This document shows positions 22,679 to 35,789 of a DNA stretch of 64,000 nucleotides, piece by piece. The notes under the pieces are model-generated. The model made no database searches, was not told the origin of the DNA, and saw nothing but the letters and a program-made list of their open reading frames with translations. Both the position numbers and the translations under genes were made by a program. Source of the DNA: Lunularia cruciata. Its lineage: Eukaryota; Streptophyta; Marchantiopsida; Lunulariales; Lunulariaceae. Within the stretch, counting starts at the first letter, position 1; each line of letters opens with the position of its first letter. The stretch spans positions 45,113,493 to 45,177,492 of the forward strand of contig OX419759.1 of NCBI GenBank assembly GCA_948567375.1, written 5' to 3'.

Positions 22679-25600
22679 TCAGGGAGACGCTACTGAATGG
22701 ATATATCCTCCATCGTGAAGTTGGTCCTCGGTCCAAGTTTCGTACTCGTGAGAAATTGTAATAGGAGTTTCCTTGGAGACAGGTCTCTCTTGTGACCACA
22801 ATTCGAGGTTGCATATACCTGGTGACCAATGCACTACACACGTTGCCACTTCCTGCGGGTTGAATCTGTTGACTATAGCTACTCCATTTTCCTTGTCATA
22901 GAATATCCATTGCCCTGCAAATCAAAACAAAAGACGTGTATGCCCTTGTCAATAGTCGTTTACTGATCAGTTTCAGATTTAGGTTATAGTAATTGTACTC
23001 TTAATCCTCTGGTATGTAGTAAAATCCAATTATCTTTAAGAACCCCGAGCTTATACAGCACTGTTATATCGTTTGCTGAGATTGAAATAGGTGATCGAAA
23101 AGCATACATAGGGTTGGGATGATGTTTCTTAAAGGGAATTGTATGACAATGGTCTGACCAGCTTACCATTCGGTCTATCGTTTCCTTTGAGGAAAATGTC
23201 ACCAGGTTCCGCAAAAATCTGTCGTTCTTCTCCACTCATTGATGTGAACATGACCACCGCCAGCTCAAAATTCGCAACCTTGAAGGAAGGATGGATCCGC
23301 AAGCATACCAACCTGAAATGAATCTTGTTCACGGCAATTAGATACGGATTTGCGAGACTCTATCAACGTAGCAGAGTTTGTTTAATTCCTAATCTAAACA
23401 CTTGCATGAACTTGTTAAATTTGTAAGGCTTTTGAGACATTTTTGCCATGTTAATTTCCCTTCTTTGATTTAGGTTTCAAGTCAATAATTACCTTGAAAA
23501 TCCACCTGAACCCGCCCCAACTGTTCTAGCCTCGATTGCTGAGCTTATTTGCACTGTTTTCGGCGCATCTCCCTTCAAGTTAATATGACGACACATCACT
23601 AACCCACCACCAATGTCTCCTTCCATGATAACACCATTGGAACTCTCAGACTTCAAGAGCTCCTTTCTGCACAAATCCACAACGTAGCGCTAAGCCAAGG
23701 CCCTAGACATCCGCTTCTTCTCGGAATGAGTAAAAGCGTTAAAATTGTTCCTAACCTTCTGCGAATATTGTAGGTCTAAATCTGGCAGTGCAAATTAGTT
23801 ACTTACTTGACCTCGTACTCCTCATCACAACCAGGAGACCGGTACTCCACGCCACTGTATTCTTCATAAGCGCCTTCTTCAAGTTTTCCTTCAAGCCACT
23901 CAGTACCTGTGCATTGGAACAGCAGTAGAAATCCATTGTTACGTTTCTAAGAATATTCCAGTGTAGCTTCGACAGCCAACAAGCCTTCTGTCTCGTTTTC
24001 TGGATATAAGCGGTAACTGTAGTAAGGACTTGTACTCTTCAGAGGAAATGGAGAGGGGAACCGCTATACAGGAGCTCGTCCTTTAGAAAGGAGTTATGTA
24101 AGTGACATTTTGGGTACTAGTCATCTCCCGTATAGACTAACATAAATAGTCTGCATTCGTGAAGAAACACTAATCGCTTTGGTCTTTTCTGATCACTGTT
24201 GGTGGTCTACTCATGCAAATTAATGCAGGCTAAAGGTGATTAGGTGTAAACCTGTGGGATCGTGAATCATGGACACAATCCGACCACCGATCCAAGGAGC
24301 AATTTTCAAGGACCAATCCCCAGTCTTGAGATCTAGTAACATAGTGGGAGGAACTGCAAGACTCTCTATTCGCTCGTACTCCGCTGCACTCGGAACAGAT
24401 ACACCATCTGCAGAGCAAGTTCCCATTGCAAATTAGGACCATATAAGAGACATAATTTCGGGCATATTGTGCTCCACAAATATTCAATCAGAATTCAGGT
24501 CTTTTGATAGGTCATTGCCTTTATTCTCAAACAATTCTGAAATTTACTGTAATTCGAATTAGTTGTCAAAGTACCTTGCTCTGGCAATGTTTGTTGCTGA
24601 GGTCTAGTGGTAATTTGCTCCCTAGCAAAATTTGGAGGCAAATTGACGACTACATCTTCGCCATCGACGCCTTCACCTTCAAGCTGTAGCAACATAACCA
24701 TAGTTTGTGTGAAAGTTATAGATGTGAACATTTTCTCATTAATGAGGATATAGCGCCATCTTCAGATCAACGATCTAGCAGACTTTGGTACGAGACAGGA
24801 AGGTGCTACAATCGTCCCAAGATAATGAAATAAAAGTTTGTCATAAATAAAGTCTTAGAAAAGCTAGAAAAGTGTTTTATGGGTTTTATCAAACTCGGTT
24901 CAGCTGATGTCTGGCATTATCAATCATACCTGGGCATCATCGGCAAGCAAGATCCGCACTTTAAGTGAACGGGTTGGCCTGCTAAGAGAACCATCTGCGC
25001 TCCTTATCTTGACAACTACCTTTCCTTCATCTTGAATTCCGGAAGCGCTTGGAATGAGCTCCGCTGCATATTCTGTAAGTAGATATTGACCTTTTTGAAA
25101 GGCAAAACTCTCACCGTCGTCTTCATAAAGAGTTCCTTCTGCTTTTCCTGGTCACAAGTGATCAAGAAGCCCGTAAGGATGACAATTCAGAGACATCTCC
25201 TGTGATGCACACAACTAATCTATCGGCACGTGTTTGCGTTAATCGGCACAGAAAAGAAAACAACTCACGATTCAGGATTTCCATATCAGAATCAAGGGAA
25301 ATTGATTAGCCTTTCCAGTTCTTGAAGTGGCAGCGATATCGTGAACAAACCTTCATCATCAAGAGCAACAAGCAGAGTGATAGTGTTCGTATCACGCATT
25401 TCACTAGTATTTTGCACGACAGGTCCCGTTGGTATGATAGATCCACCCTTAAGATAAAGTAGGGGCAAATCCTGCCAGCCAAAAACCGTAGATGCTTGTT
25501 GATTGGTAACCAATACATGCATGTCAATCTACGATGATTGAGGAAAGCCTACAAGCATATGCTGCAGATTCCGAGGACTATAAAAACGTCACTTTGAGAG

Positions 25601-28600
25601 CCCACATAAACCAGATATTGGCTGAACTGTACGACCTAGGAGGCGTATAGTAGATTGAACTTGACACACCTATCCCTGAATTTTTTTTATACATACACTG
25701 CACTAAGAGTACAATATGATTTCTGAGTAGCGTGAAGTACCACCAGATTATCTTCAATGTGCTAACATGCCGGTCTGCTCAACAAGGTCTCAACTTCCGC
25801 CTCTATACTTTTCTGTTCATGAGCATACTAGAAATCATATTCATGAAGCTACTGGTAGTGACTTACATGATGAGTATCATCGAAGTTAAAGAGCTGCCAA
25901 ATTCCATCTGGTAAGACGGTCCTTGTTGGTTGGGCATGCTTGCCGGATTGTGTACTGCGCATGCACCAAATCATTTCAGCAAATTGAGTGAAAATGTCAG
26001 ACCAGAAAAGAAGCAACACAATCGTCCAGAGCGAAATGTGCGATGGAACTGAATGTTGAATAACCAAATTATCGGAATCAATAACTTGCAGAATCTCTTA
26101 AGGAAAAGCCTTCTGTTAAGCAACTGAACGTCAGGACCAGACCTCGCGGCAACAAGAAGTGGCCCCAGCAAGAAACTGTCGTCTATCTTACGAAGGTTTT
26201 GATCTTTAGGATCTGTCACAAATCAACCCCAATAAACAGATTAGTGGGTCATGGTATGGTCAATAGAATTCCGAGATTACTTTCAAAGTCACTTTACCCA
26301 TTCGTTGGACTGACTTTAGCAGTATATGTACATGCTTTGCCACAACACATGCACTGCTTCGTCGTCGACGATAGAAAAATGGTTGCCGGCTGACAATTCG
26401 TTCAGTGTAAATGACTCTGAAAATCGTGTGTGACAAGCAAATTAGATGTCGAGGTGTTGCGATGTCATCTTACCGGCGAAAAATAATGGGGACATCACAG
26501 GTACTCCTGTTTTGTGAGCTTTATGGAAAAGAGTGTACAGATGAGGCAAAATCCGATATCTTCTCTCGAGGGCAAGGCGGCACACATTCTCACACTGGAA
26601 ATCAAATCAAGTGAGAGGCATAAATAAGATTCGTCCACTGGCAAAAATACACATCGAGCAGTTTGTATCTACAGACAAGCGCTTGTTCGAATAAGTAAAT
26701 GTCTAGCACGGAAATCGATGCGTCAAATCTTACATACCTCTTGCCCAAATGACCAGGGTTCATGATCAGCTGTGTTCTTCTCCGTATGACCACGTGCAAA
26801 AGGAAGCATAGCCCCAATTCCCATCCACCTTGCAAACAGCTTTGGTGTGGCATTACCTCCAAATCCACCAATATCTGGTCCAGAGAAAGGCTGTCCACTT
26901 AAACCCTGCCATCTCAATGCAAGTGAACTTCCCCCTATCAGTAGCAGCAACATCAATCATGTGCAATTTTTAACTTGCGAAACGTAGTCCATAAACGTCT
27001 GAAAGACAAAGTCATCAGTTTTTGCCAAAGTAATGTGGGTTTAAAGAGATTACCAAGTTTAATGACAGAGGTATAGACATTTGCAGGTGCACCCAATTTG
27101 CAAGGTTATCACCAGTCCAAGTGGCGGCGTATCTTTGACTTCCAAGATAACCTGCTCTAGTCAGAACGAACGGCCGCTTATTGGGATTTGCGAGGAGCAT
27201 TCCTTCATAAGTTGATCGAGCCATCAACATCCCGTACACCTGCAAACGTTGACACTATCAATATGATGTATTGAATCTGCAGTGAAATAAGAAGATGATC
27301 CATGACCACAATTACCCTATATGTAACTATGTTCTCCATATTCAGAAAGTCTTCTCATTGGTGGAAAGGATATAAAGGTGCAAAGCGTCAAAATTTCTCA
27401 GCATTAGATAATATACGATTTATATATCACCTATAGTGTTCGTTATTTCGTATTCAATAATAAGATTCTTTCTTAACCCACGTAGGTCTAGCTACAAGGC
27501 TATCAAATTGCCTAGGACTTCACCAGGATGCAAGGGAAACTCTTCCAATTTTCAAAGCTCTGTGGAGAGAAAGGATATTACATTATGGTAGTGCTGATGA
27601 TTTTGGCGTCCACCAAGATCCTCGTCTCCTCTATGCACGTTTGTATCAGGCATTGTCTTTGACAAACTCTAAACAAGATTAACAATTCAAGAGTTAGATG
27701 TGAGTTATATATACGTGAAAGCAAGCTTCAAGAGAAAAACCATATAATTTATCCAGGTTAAGTGGAAACCTTAAAAACTGCAGGTTCATTCATATCGTTC
27801 CATATTCCATCAACTCCGTTCGTAATAAACTTTTTGACCAGCTCTGCCCACCACTTTCGAGTTTTGGCTTGAGTGTAATCGGGAAATACACAAGGACCAG
27901 GCCAAACCTCCCCTGCACAATGACCGAGAATGTGGCATTTGTATCTCTTTCGAACGTTCCCCAAAATTGAGATCATTTCCCAAATTAAATGAGATCTATG
28001 CAGAGTGGTTATGTTTCGGCTAGACTAGTTTCGATTAAAAACATTCTCAAACACGTGTATGTGATGCATGATTCCAAGGCTCCTCTTAACACACAACGAA
28101 TCAATTCTCTTCCAATTTGAACTGACCGGATACAAAAACTATTACTTCTCTCGTTCTCGTGGTATAAATCTCTACAACTTCCAGACGAGTACAAACTTGA
28201 TATACTCACCTATGTAAGCCTTATTATTCGCCTGAAGGACCCACACGTCCTCAGCAGTACCAGATTCAAAAACAGACCAGCCAGGCTCGGCCTTAATTCC
28301 AGGATCAAGCATCCAAACACCTTTGAAGCCCTTTTCGTGTAGAAGATTGCTAAGCTTTTCTGGTTCAGGAAAGGTTTCCTGGAGAATAATATAACAATAA
28401 CCCAATCATCATCATAGGTAGTGCTTTTTGTCTCTTAAATTCAAACAGTGCTGATGATCTTCAGTAATAAACACAACGAGCAGTCTCTTTTACCCGAAGC
28501 TGAACAGCCAATGGACACAGAAAAATATGTTCATCTTGAGTGATCGTCTGCATTTACAAGGCTATCTTCTCTAGCTTTGTACTTGTATTTCAAGGTCCTC

Positions 28601-30373
28601 CTGAAAGATCAGGCGAGCGTTCTTTTTACTACTACTCTCCCAATTGGAATTCTGTTATCATTCAGAGTAAGGAAAAAGCTTACAGAATCGAATGTAAAAC
28701 ATCGCCAACCGTCCATGTAGTCAATGTCCATCCACATCACGTCACATGGCAGCCTCTTTTCTCTGAACGTCGTGGCAACCTGCAATATTTGGCCACCAAG
28801 ATAATGCTTTTGAAGTGCAAAACTCCGAGATACCTCATATTCCCAGTCGCTCTCTTCAAACAACCTACTACGAAGTAGCTCTACTATCAGATAATGCATA
28901 TAGAAAGCACAAAGTAGCCTTGACTAAACTACGAAAAAGAATGCAGAGTAAGCAGTATCTCAAAGTTTCTTGTCACCTCAGCAACTCTGTCTGCAGTATC
29001 GTAGCTCCACCTGCATTGCTGATACCCAAGCGCCCATTTTGGTGGCATGGCAAGGGTTCCTGCAGAGCCGATTTCCAGCATCAGCAATCATCCAGAAGTT
29101 GGACGCAAGCTTTCAGATCATTAAAGTTAACCAGGTTGACTTTTCAGCACAGTAAGTGACGAGAAGCGAGAAAAGCAAGAAATCAGCATAATTATCAACT
29201 GACAAGAGAAATTGAAACTTACCGATAGCCTTGGAGAGAGCAGTCAGGACTGCTTCAGGTGAAGAAAATGGTCCAAAAGTGACTACGGGGTACGATCCCG
29301 GTGCAACAAAACGGATTGTGGATTCTTTCCGAGTATCTACCTGTGTTCCCAAGCGTAAGTTGCTATGTGGTGTTCAAGCATCGAATGATTTTCCCAAAGT
29401 GATGCAAGTACAGAGTATTTTGAAACTTAGCCGCTCTGGGAGAGTACTAAGACAAACGCATGTGATCTAAACTGTGAACTCACCTCAGCTCGTCGAGAAG
29501 TGTCAGCCAAGACTCCAAAAGCAGTTCCATCTGGTAAAACTGCAAGTACCCAGGGATGTGACTGATATAACGCTGTAGTGCTAGGCCCATAACCCCACGC
29601 ATCTGTATTCCAAGCAAATACCTGCAACGGTAATCGGCGAGAAAACTCCAACTAGTTAGTTCAAATTCTGGGCACCGGGGATCCCAACTGCTACAGTCGC
29701 TGAATAAAGGTTATCCTAGAATAGATATAAATACGAAGTTTTCCGAGAAAGTGGGCTTAACCGTATTTCTTTACAGACTCTCATTAAAGTACTGCGGGGT
29801 GGTATCATCTAGAGCAAGCTGCTTGGCAGAGATTATTTTGCAAGCATACCCGTTTTCCTGTGCGTTCAAGAGCTCCGCTTGCTTCACCAGTACCGTACAT
29901 GGAGGTGCCCGCAGGGAGCTGAAACCAAGCAGAACCAGGGATGTCAACTTATAAAATGCTGCAACAACATAGATTATATGATCTGTTTTGAAATCATGTT
30001 AGAGCTCGACTCTAAGATGTACAATCCAGTTCGATCTCCAAGTCAAAGTCCATGTTAAATAAGAGATCGAAAGCAAGATAGTCGGGAGGCAAAGAGAAAT
30101 AAAAGAAACAAACTGTTTGACGCCACCTTGGATGGTAGCACTGTTTACCTTGATAGTAATTGTTTGTGATCCATTCTCAATCCTACATTGCGGAATGTAG
30201 ACGGGCGCTTGAATCTGTGCGTTTGCTGACAAAGTTGTGGGCGAGTCCCGGTGCTCCCCATCCGCAAACGACACAGATGGGGAGGCTTGTTTCTTTGTCC
30301 CTTCATTGGCATCAAATCTGAAGATACCTTCTTGGACTACGGGTGCCCATATCATCTTCTTGGATGGAGCCAT
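22679..30373 (-). CDS. HGL1: GH31 alpha-glucosidase, heteroglycan glucosidase type, 1006 aa
   Basis: A complete 22-exon gene. Exons: 30373-30149, 29918-29850, 29621-29484, 29340-29223, 29059-28977, 28779-28684, 28378-28210, 27912-27770, 27668-27582, 27239-27054, 26905-26738, 26594-26474, 26212-26143, 25954-25867, 25471-25351, 25147-24930, 24683-24575, 24407-24252, 23906-23807, 23666-23493, 23312-23167, 22914-22679. Spliced CDS is 3021 bases, in frame throughout. Glycoside hydrolase family 31 removes terminal alpha-glucose. The nucleophile is Asp339 in GIWNDMNEP and the acid/base is Asp420 in WTGDN. The substrate-pocket motif WMDIDYMDG is in exon 6. A beta-sheet C-terminal region follows (GDWSLKIAPWIGGR; EYRSPGCDEEY; SIEARTVGAGSGGFSR). 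Length and order match the plant HGL1 group (Arabidopsis At3g23640 type), not ER glucosidase II. There is no signal or transit peptide at the first in-frame ATG. A stop lies in frame 52 codons upstream with no earlier ATG. Confidence 0.95.
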
Positions 30374-32275
30374 GGGAGCGAGAAATTTGGTGTCAATCTC
30401 TCTAACGATGGCCCTGATACTTAGACTTCTGATGGATCCCCCTTGTATGCAGCTGCCTTTATCTGATACCTTTAAAGAGCCAGTGCAGAGCACGATTAAC
30501 TTGCATCCCGAGAAAGTCGAAAGCAATCAGAAGTCGCGGACTGTAACGTAGCAAGAGACTTGACGATGATATGTTCACATGACGAAACGGGTTCAAGGGA
30601 AGCAAACGTTCCCTGACTTCGATTACGAAGTGATCTTCGCCTCGACAGTTACAACATTTTCTACTCACAAATGCAGCACCGAAATATTCCGTACAGAGGA
30701 CACGTCTTGACGCTCTTCTGTTTTGAAAGGGAAATGAGGAAGTGAATTATGAATTACCTGTTTGTTACGTAAGCTATTCCGCGAGATTCCAGAAGACAAA
30801 GATGAAAGACTGCTCGCCGACGTCCGAGACTATGAACAACGCCACAGAAAATCCGGGAGATCACAAGTCAGTTCGGATACGGAATCTTCTCTAACAGTGT
30901 GAGCTTGAGCTTTCTCCTTTCAAGATTGTCCAAACAAATTTAGAAAACGTTATGCAGATTTCCGACCAAAAGATCCACACCTCCCTCGCAGTGATTTACA
31001 TCTACATCACCGACCAGCTAGGCACTCTCACCTCAGAGCAGCACCAGGCACTGCTATGGACCACGCACAAATTTTGGCGCGGTTGCAATACAGATGGAGT
31101 AGTCATTGCAGACAACTCGCAAGAAGAAACTTCTTGTCTGTATTTACTGCAAGAAACACCTCTACCGGTTCTAAATCTATACTCTGAAAGAGCTTTGTCT
31201 GTCCTAAATCTATATGTTCTCAGAACGGAAACTCGGAGCATAATCTACTGTCTGTGCAAATTGTGAACAATTTGAACAATTTGGACAGACATTGTTCAGC
31301 TTACGCTACAAGAGGTCAACAGATGTCACAGAAAAGGTAGGATAGCTGCGCAGTATATTCCACCTCCCAATCACGACCACAAATTCATCGCCGCCCAAGC
31401 GGTTGGCAACCTTGTCAAGGAAAGCTTATCTCGGCTGCTTACATGGCTAAACGACAACCCGCGCCTTCTTTCACTAGTGTGATAATGCTAATGATGATGA
31501 GACAACACTGCCGTGTAAACGCTGCTGATGATGTCGATCTGCGTAATACAGACACAAATCTCCTCACTCTCAACACTTCACGATCACTATCGCTGATCCA
31601 GAGCTGCTGATGCTCCAGCAACAATTTCTCCTCAGCTTGTGATCGCTACAATGCGGTGGAAGCTATGCAGCGACCAGCTCACTTTATACTCCGAAATTCC
31701 GGCAGCTAAATGCTGGAAATACTCAAATGAGAAACACTTATGGCTCCGAAACGGACGGGTGTTGCTGCCGTTTACCGTCTGCAATGCAATACAGGACAAA
31801 AGGAAAGGTTTAACCATTACTCAATAACCGACGATGGCAGTTCCTGCCGTGGGAATGCATTTTGACGGCATGTGTGTTTCCTCCTTCAATTCTGCAGCAA
31901 TTCTGCAGTGCAGACAAGATTATTCCCCACTAGCCAGTGACTTTTCTTCGTTGCGGATCCTTCCCGTAGTCCCTACACTTCTTTTACTACTACGGTCATC
32001 GCAGTCCTGGGCCGTACTTCGCACCGTAAAGACTCTGCTTCCTCATCAGCGGTCAAATGTGAGGACTTTGGTAGCAGAATCGACGAGGTTGCGGATTCTC
32101 ATGCTACTGCATTACGGAAGGGGACAAGGAACGCCGAGGTAAAAGACGGTGGGTCCCTCCTTTGGAAAACCAACCGTGTGAACTTTGTCCGTTCGTTTAC
32201 TTGAGGTAAAAGTTGTCGGGTCGAAATTTATTTTAATTTCTCTATTTATTTGACAACTACATTTCATTTCATATT

Positions 32276-32278
<3 letters not shown>
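30374..32278. other. HGL1 upstream region and spacer, no gene called
   Basis: Probably holds the HGL1 5' UTR and promoter nearest 30,374. Short frames at 30,952-31,266 and 31,834-32,142 have no recognisable domain. A small direct repeat with CTAAATCTATA occurs twice at about 31,165-31,215. Confidence 0.5.

Positions 32279-32364
<86 letters not shown>
32279..32364. repeat. (AT)n microsatellite
   Basis: About 43 AT dinucleotides with a single interrupting C near 32,334. Confidence 0.98.
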
Positions 32365-32367
<3 letters not shown>

Positions 32368-33885
32368 CATGTTATATTGGTACGAAGAGAACAATGGAAC
32401 ACCAGACAAAGGCAAGTAGATAGAGCCTTGTTCTCAAGGATTTATTTCTGATCATGAGGTAAAATATTATTCCCTGCAATCTGTTTGAATAACGTGAATT
32501 ACATAGGATACTTAATCCTTATGGTGCTTCTTGATTTTGTGAAGTAGGTATTTAGGGTCTCAATTATAAAATAACATGAATACAATAGTCTCATTGACCT
32601 TTCAGGAGTGAGACAAGATCTAATCATTTAGCATCTACAAACCTACTCATCAACGGACCTTTATTCATATCACACAAATTCAGGAGAAGAAAGATTCGTC
32701 CTTGATAAAAATGGAGTTGCTATTGACCAGGTCGCGGTAACTTAGTGAAAATACATATGGAACCTGGAAAAATGGATGTTCTCATTTATGATGGTAACGT
32801 TTTCATAGAAGGAGGGAAACTAATACCTCTTCTTCAAATTATAATAATTATTTCATCACACTATATAAGCTCGATTCCATTGCAAACTCCTGAAATCTTC
32901 TCAATACATCAATACCGTCTTTCACATGAAAAAAACAAAGAACAAAGGCAATGGACCAATACATGTGGAGTACTAGTATCAAATCAAACTGACCACTACT
33001 GCAGAACACTCAGGCCTGCAAATGACGTAAGCCATGATAGTTAAACATCTTTAGCAATTATTTAACTTATTTTGGTAATAAGTCACCTACTACTACAACC
33101 AACATACGATAAGACGATCTAACTCGAAATCTCGAGAGGATTAACTAGAGATCTATAGGTATAGGCTTGTCCCATCTTTGAGGTCACGAACGAAATCACA
33201 TGTGCCTGCGTTGGAAAGAGTCAAGTGCACGTTGCAAGGAGCAGGGAGCTAACATGAAAGGACACGTAATTTAACATGATTAAGAGACGTGGTTTATGTG
33301 TTTAGCTTCGATTGACTCTCCCCTTCTTGGCCGTGAAGTGAAAAGCCTTTCATCCTCCTTATATACATAATCTCCTATCCACAGTTTATATATACAGCGT
33401 ATCATGTCAAATTAGTGTGCGTGGTAGTCCAATGTGATACAAAACTATCACACACACCCTAGACCGTCCATGATAACCCTCAAGTGCCAAGCCTATTGGC
33501 CATAGAAACTCGTAAGTGGTATAAATTGGTTACGTCGTAATCTTCAACTATCATGAATGAACCTCTTGTTCTATGGTGTATGAGCTTGGCTTCCAATAAC
33601 ATGGAAATGGCTATGATGTAATCAGCAAGAAATATCTGGCACGTTGGAAATCTGAACTACCTATCCCAGCAAGAATAATTCAGCGATTCTTTTCCCCATC
33701 ACCCTTACGATTCCTTTTGGGTTATATCTAGAGTATCGAATATCAAATATAAAATAAAAATCCAAATACATAACGAAAAGAAGGTGCAATGAAACAAAGT
33801 AATCTAAAGTTTAACTCATAGAGAAACTTAAATGAAAGTCGCGTGTTTATCAAGTTAACCAGCTTGAGTAAACTTGACATCCGAT
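32365..33885. other. Spacer, no gene seen
   Basis: AT-rich and mixed sequence with short frames only. The frame at 32,745-33,044 has no family signature. Confidence 0.5.
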
Positions 33886-33912
33886 ATATATATATATATA
33901 AAAAAAAAACCT
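33886..33912. repeat. Short AT repeat followed by A10 run
   Basis: An alternating AT stretch runs straight into ten A residues (ten T on the minus strand). On the minus strand this lies about 110 bases beyond the end of the U6-like sequence, so it could serve as a Pol III-type stop if that locus is transcribed. Confidence 0.7.
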
Positions 33913-34017
33913 CCCCCCGATGTTGAGAATCTCCTGGACAACACAATTCGACCACCTCATTTCGACATCGCTCACCCTCTCGTTAATTTCGTTTCAACAC
34001 TGTTTACTGGATCCCAA

Positions 34018-34109
34018 TCATTTCTCGATTTGTGCGTGTCATCCTTGCTCAGGGGCCATGCTAACCTTCTCTGTATCGTTCCAATTTTATCGGATGTCCC
34101 CGAAGGGAC
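34018..34109 (-). pseudogene. U6 snRNA-derived sequence, probably a pseudogene
   Basis: Read on the minus strand from 34,109, the sequence starts GTCCCTTCGGGGACATCCGA and follows plant U6 through the ACAGAGA box, the AGC triad and the internal stem-loop region to GAGAAATG (about 91 of roughly 102 nt). I see two substitutions relative to plant U6 as I remember it: A to G after ACAGAGAAG, and C to A in the CTGCGC stem-loop. The last dozen bases and the T-run at the expected end are replaced by unrelated sequence. No TATA box about 30 bases upstream and no RTCCCACATCG-type upstream element are visible, so an active gene is unlikely. Confidence 0.8.
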
Positions 34110-34199
34110 AATCGTAGTGGTTGCTTGCAGTAATCCTCTACCCGGCGCCCGTCTTTTGAGGTGTGCCTCAACGGTGTGATATTTTCGCTGCAGTGGACA

Positions 34200-35660
34200 C
34201 CAGAACTGAGTGCGGACTGCGACTGACCAGCACCGAAGCAGGTCGAGGACGAGGCGGCGTTGGCAAATCACATCCCGGCCAAGTGTCAATAACGCCGGCG
34301 TCCTTCTTCTGCACACTAAAGTTCACGATATTTCGTAATCCGCGTTACCGCGTGTACAAGTGTCGCGCGCCTGAATGTGCATCTCACACTTGCCGGAATC
34401 GGTAGTTGGTCGGGTAATCGGTGGTCAGGAAACTGGCATCCACTAAGCGACATCCGTGGAGATTGGCATCTTCCTTCAGTCCAGCTACCGAAACGAGTAC
34501 TGTAGTGCATGATTAGAACTCTTGGGTACTGCGAAGGTCTCTCTTTTGTCGGCTAGGGAGCAGGACTACAGTGTACATCGTACGGAGTGCACTCCCCCAG
34601 TGCACTACGACTGCGCTGTACTGTAGCGTGGTGTGAACGTTTTAAGCGTACATATTGCTATTTAGGCTGCTTCAAGTGAAAGAATTCCATAAAAGAATAT
34701 AGAGATGGTTTGTTAATTTGATTAAGGGGGTGTTTTAAGAAGGATCTTTTAACGATCTTATGGGTATCTGCTGTACTTATAAATGTCGTTGTTTTATTGC
34801 CAATTAGAACTAAATGTTTTCAGATCCCTTTAGAAGTATAATACTTTTATTTTTAGTGGAATTTAGATAAAATAACAGATTCAATTTATTGTATATTTAT
34901 TCGATTCCTTATGAAAAGACAATTGATTGCTGTAGCTATAATCCGAATTCGAGCGCCGCTACTGCTGATCTGTAGGTGAAAGTTAAATATGGGATTCTGA
35001 GCAGTTAATTTCGCTTTCTTTCTTCTCAAGTCCAAGCATTTCTATATGTTTATTTCATTTCATATGATAAGATATGAAATTTTTTAATTTAATGGATAAG
35101 CAATAATATATATGTTGTACATAACTTTATCTCAAAATCCACAGTATGATTCATATAAACTCCCAGAATATACCACTATTTTACCTTAGTTGGATATTTT
35201 AGTCACAAGTTTAAATTTTATACAACAGGCTTTTCCCCTGTTGATAGATCTCCAGTACATAGTATAACCAAGTAAAATGATATCAGATATGGAATTCTAA
35301 CTACAAACGCCGCACCTCTTATGCCAGAGATATAACCCAGTAGAAGTAATTGAGCATATAAATTGTCACGCAAGCTTTCATATCCGACTTGGATGTAGTT
35401 ATAGATCAGATAATATACTTTGGGTCTGATCACGACCTGCTTATAAACTAGTTATTTAGTTGCAATTTTTCACCTTATCTTATTTTCTTTGTCTTCAGAG
35501 TTCAAACACAAGGAAAACATGGTACATGGTACACATATAATGGGCATAGATATCGAAATATAGTCCAGCATAGCAGTGGTTATCTCTACCTCCTAGCAAC
35601 ACTAGTACGGATAGACATATAGATAGGAGGTTCTTATATGAGGGGCACCTTTTTTTATTG
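34200..35660. other. Spacer, no gene seen
   Basis: Mixed sequence to about 34,630, then AT-rich. No domain or RNA signature was recognised. Confidence 0.5.
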
Positions 35661-35667
35661 TCACCCA

Positions 35668-35753
35668 TCATAGCAATTGACTCAAGCACACATGTGTTCC
35701 ACACATCTCTTCATAGCAATTGACTCAAGCACACTTGCGTTCCACACATCTCT
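35668..35753 (+). repeat. 43-bp direct tandem repeat
   Basis: Units at 35,668-35,710 and 35,711-35,753 share TCATAGCAATTGACTCAAGC and TTCCACACATCTCTTC-like ends and differ at only a few positions. Confidence 0.9.
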
Positions 35754-35789
35754 TCGATTGGCTTCGTGATCTATTGCCAAGATCAGCAC

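Noticed and set aside
31834-32142. 102-codon frame with a hydrophobic stretch near the (AT)n repeat
   Set aside because: No homologue recognised and no supporting signals; left as spacer.
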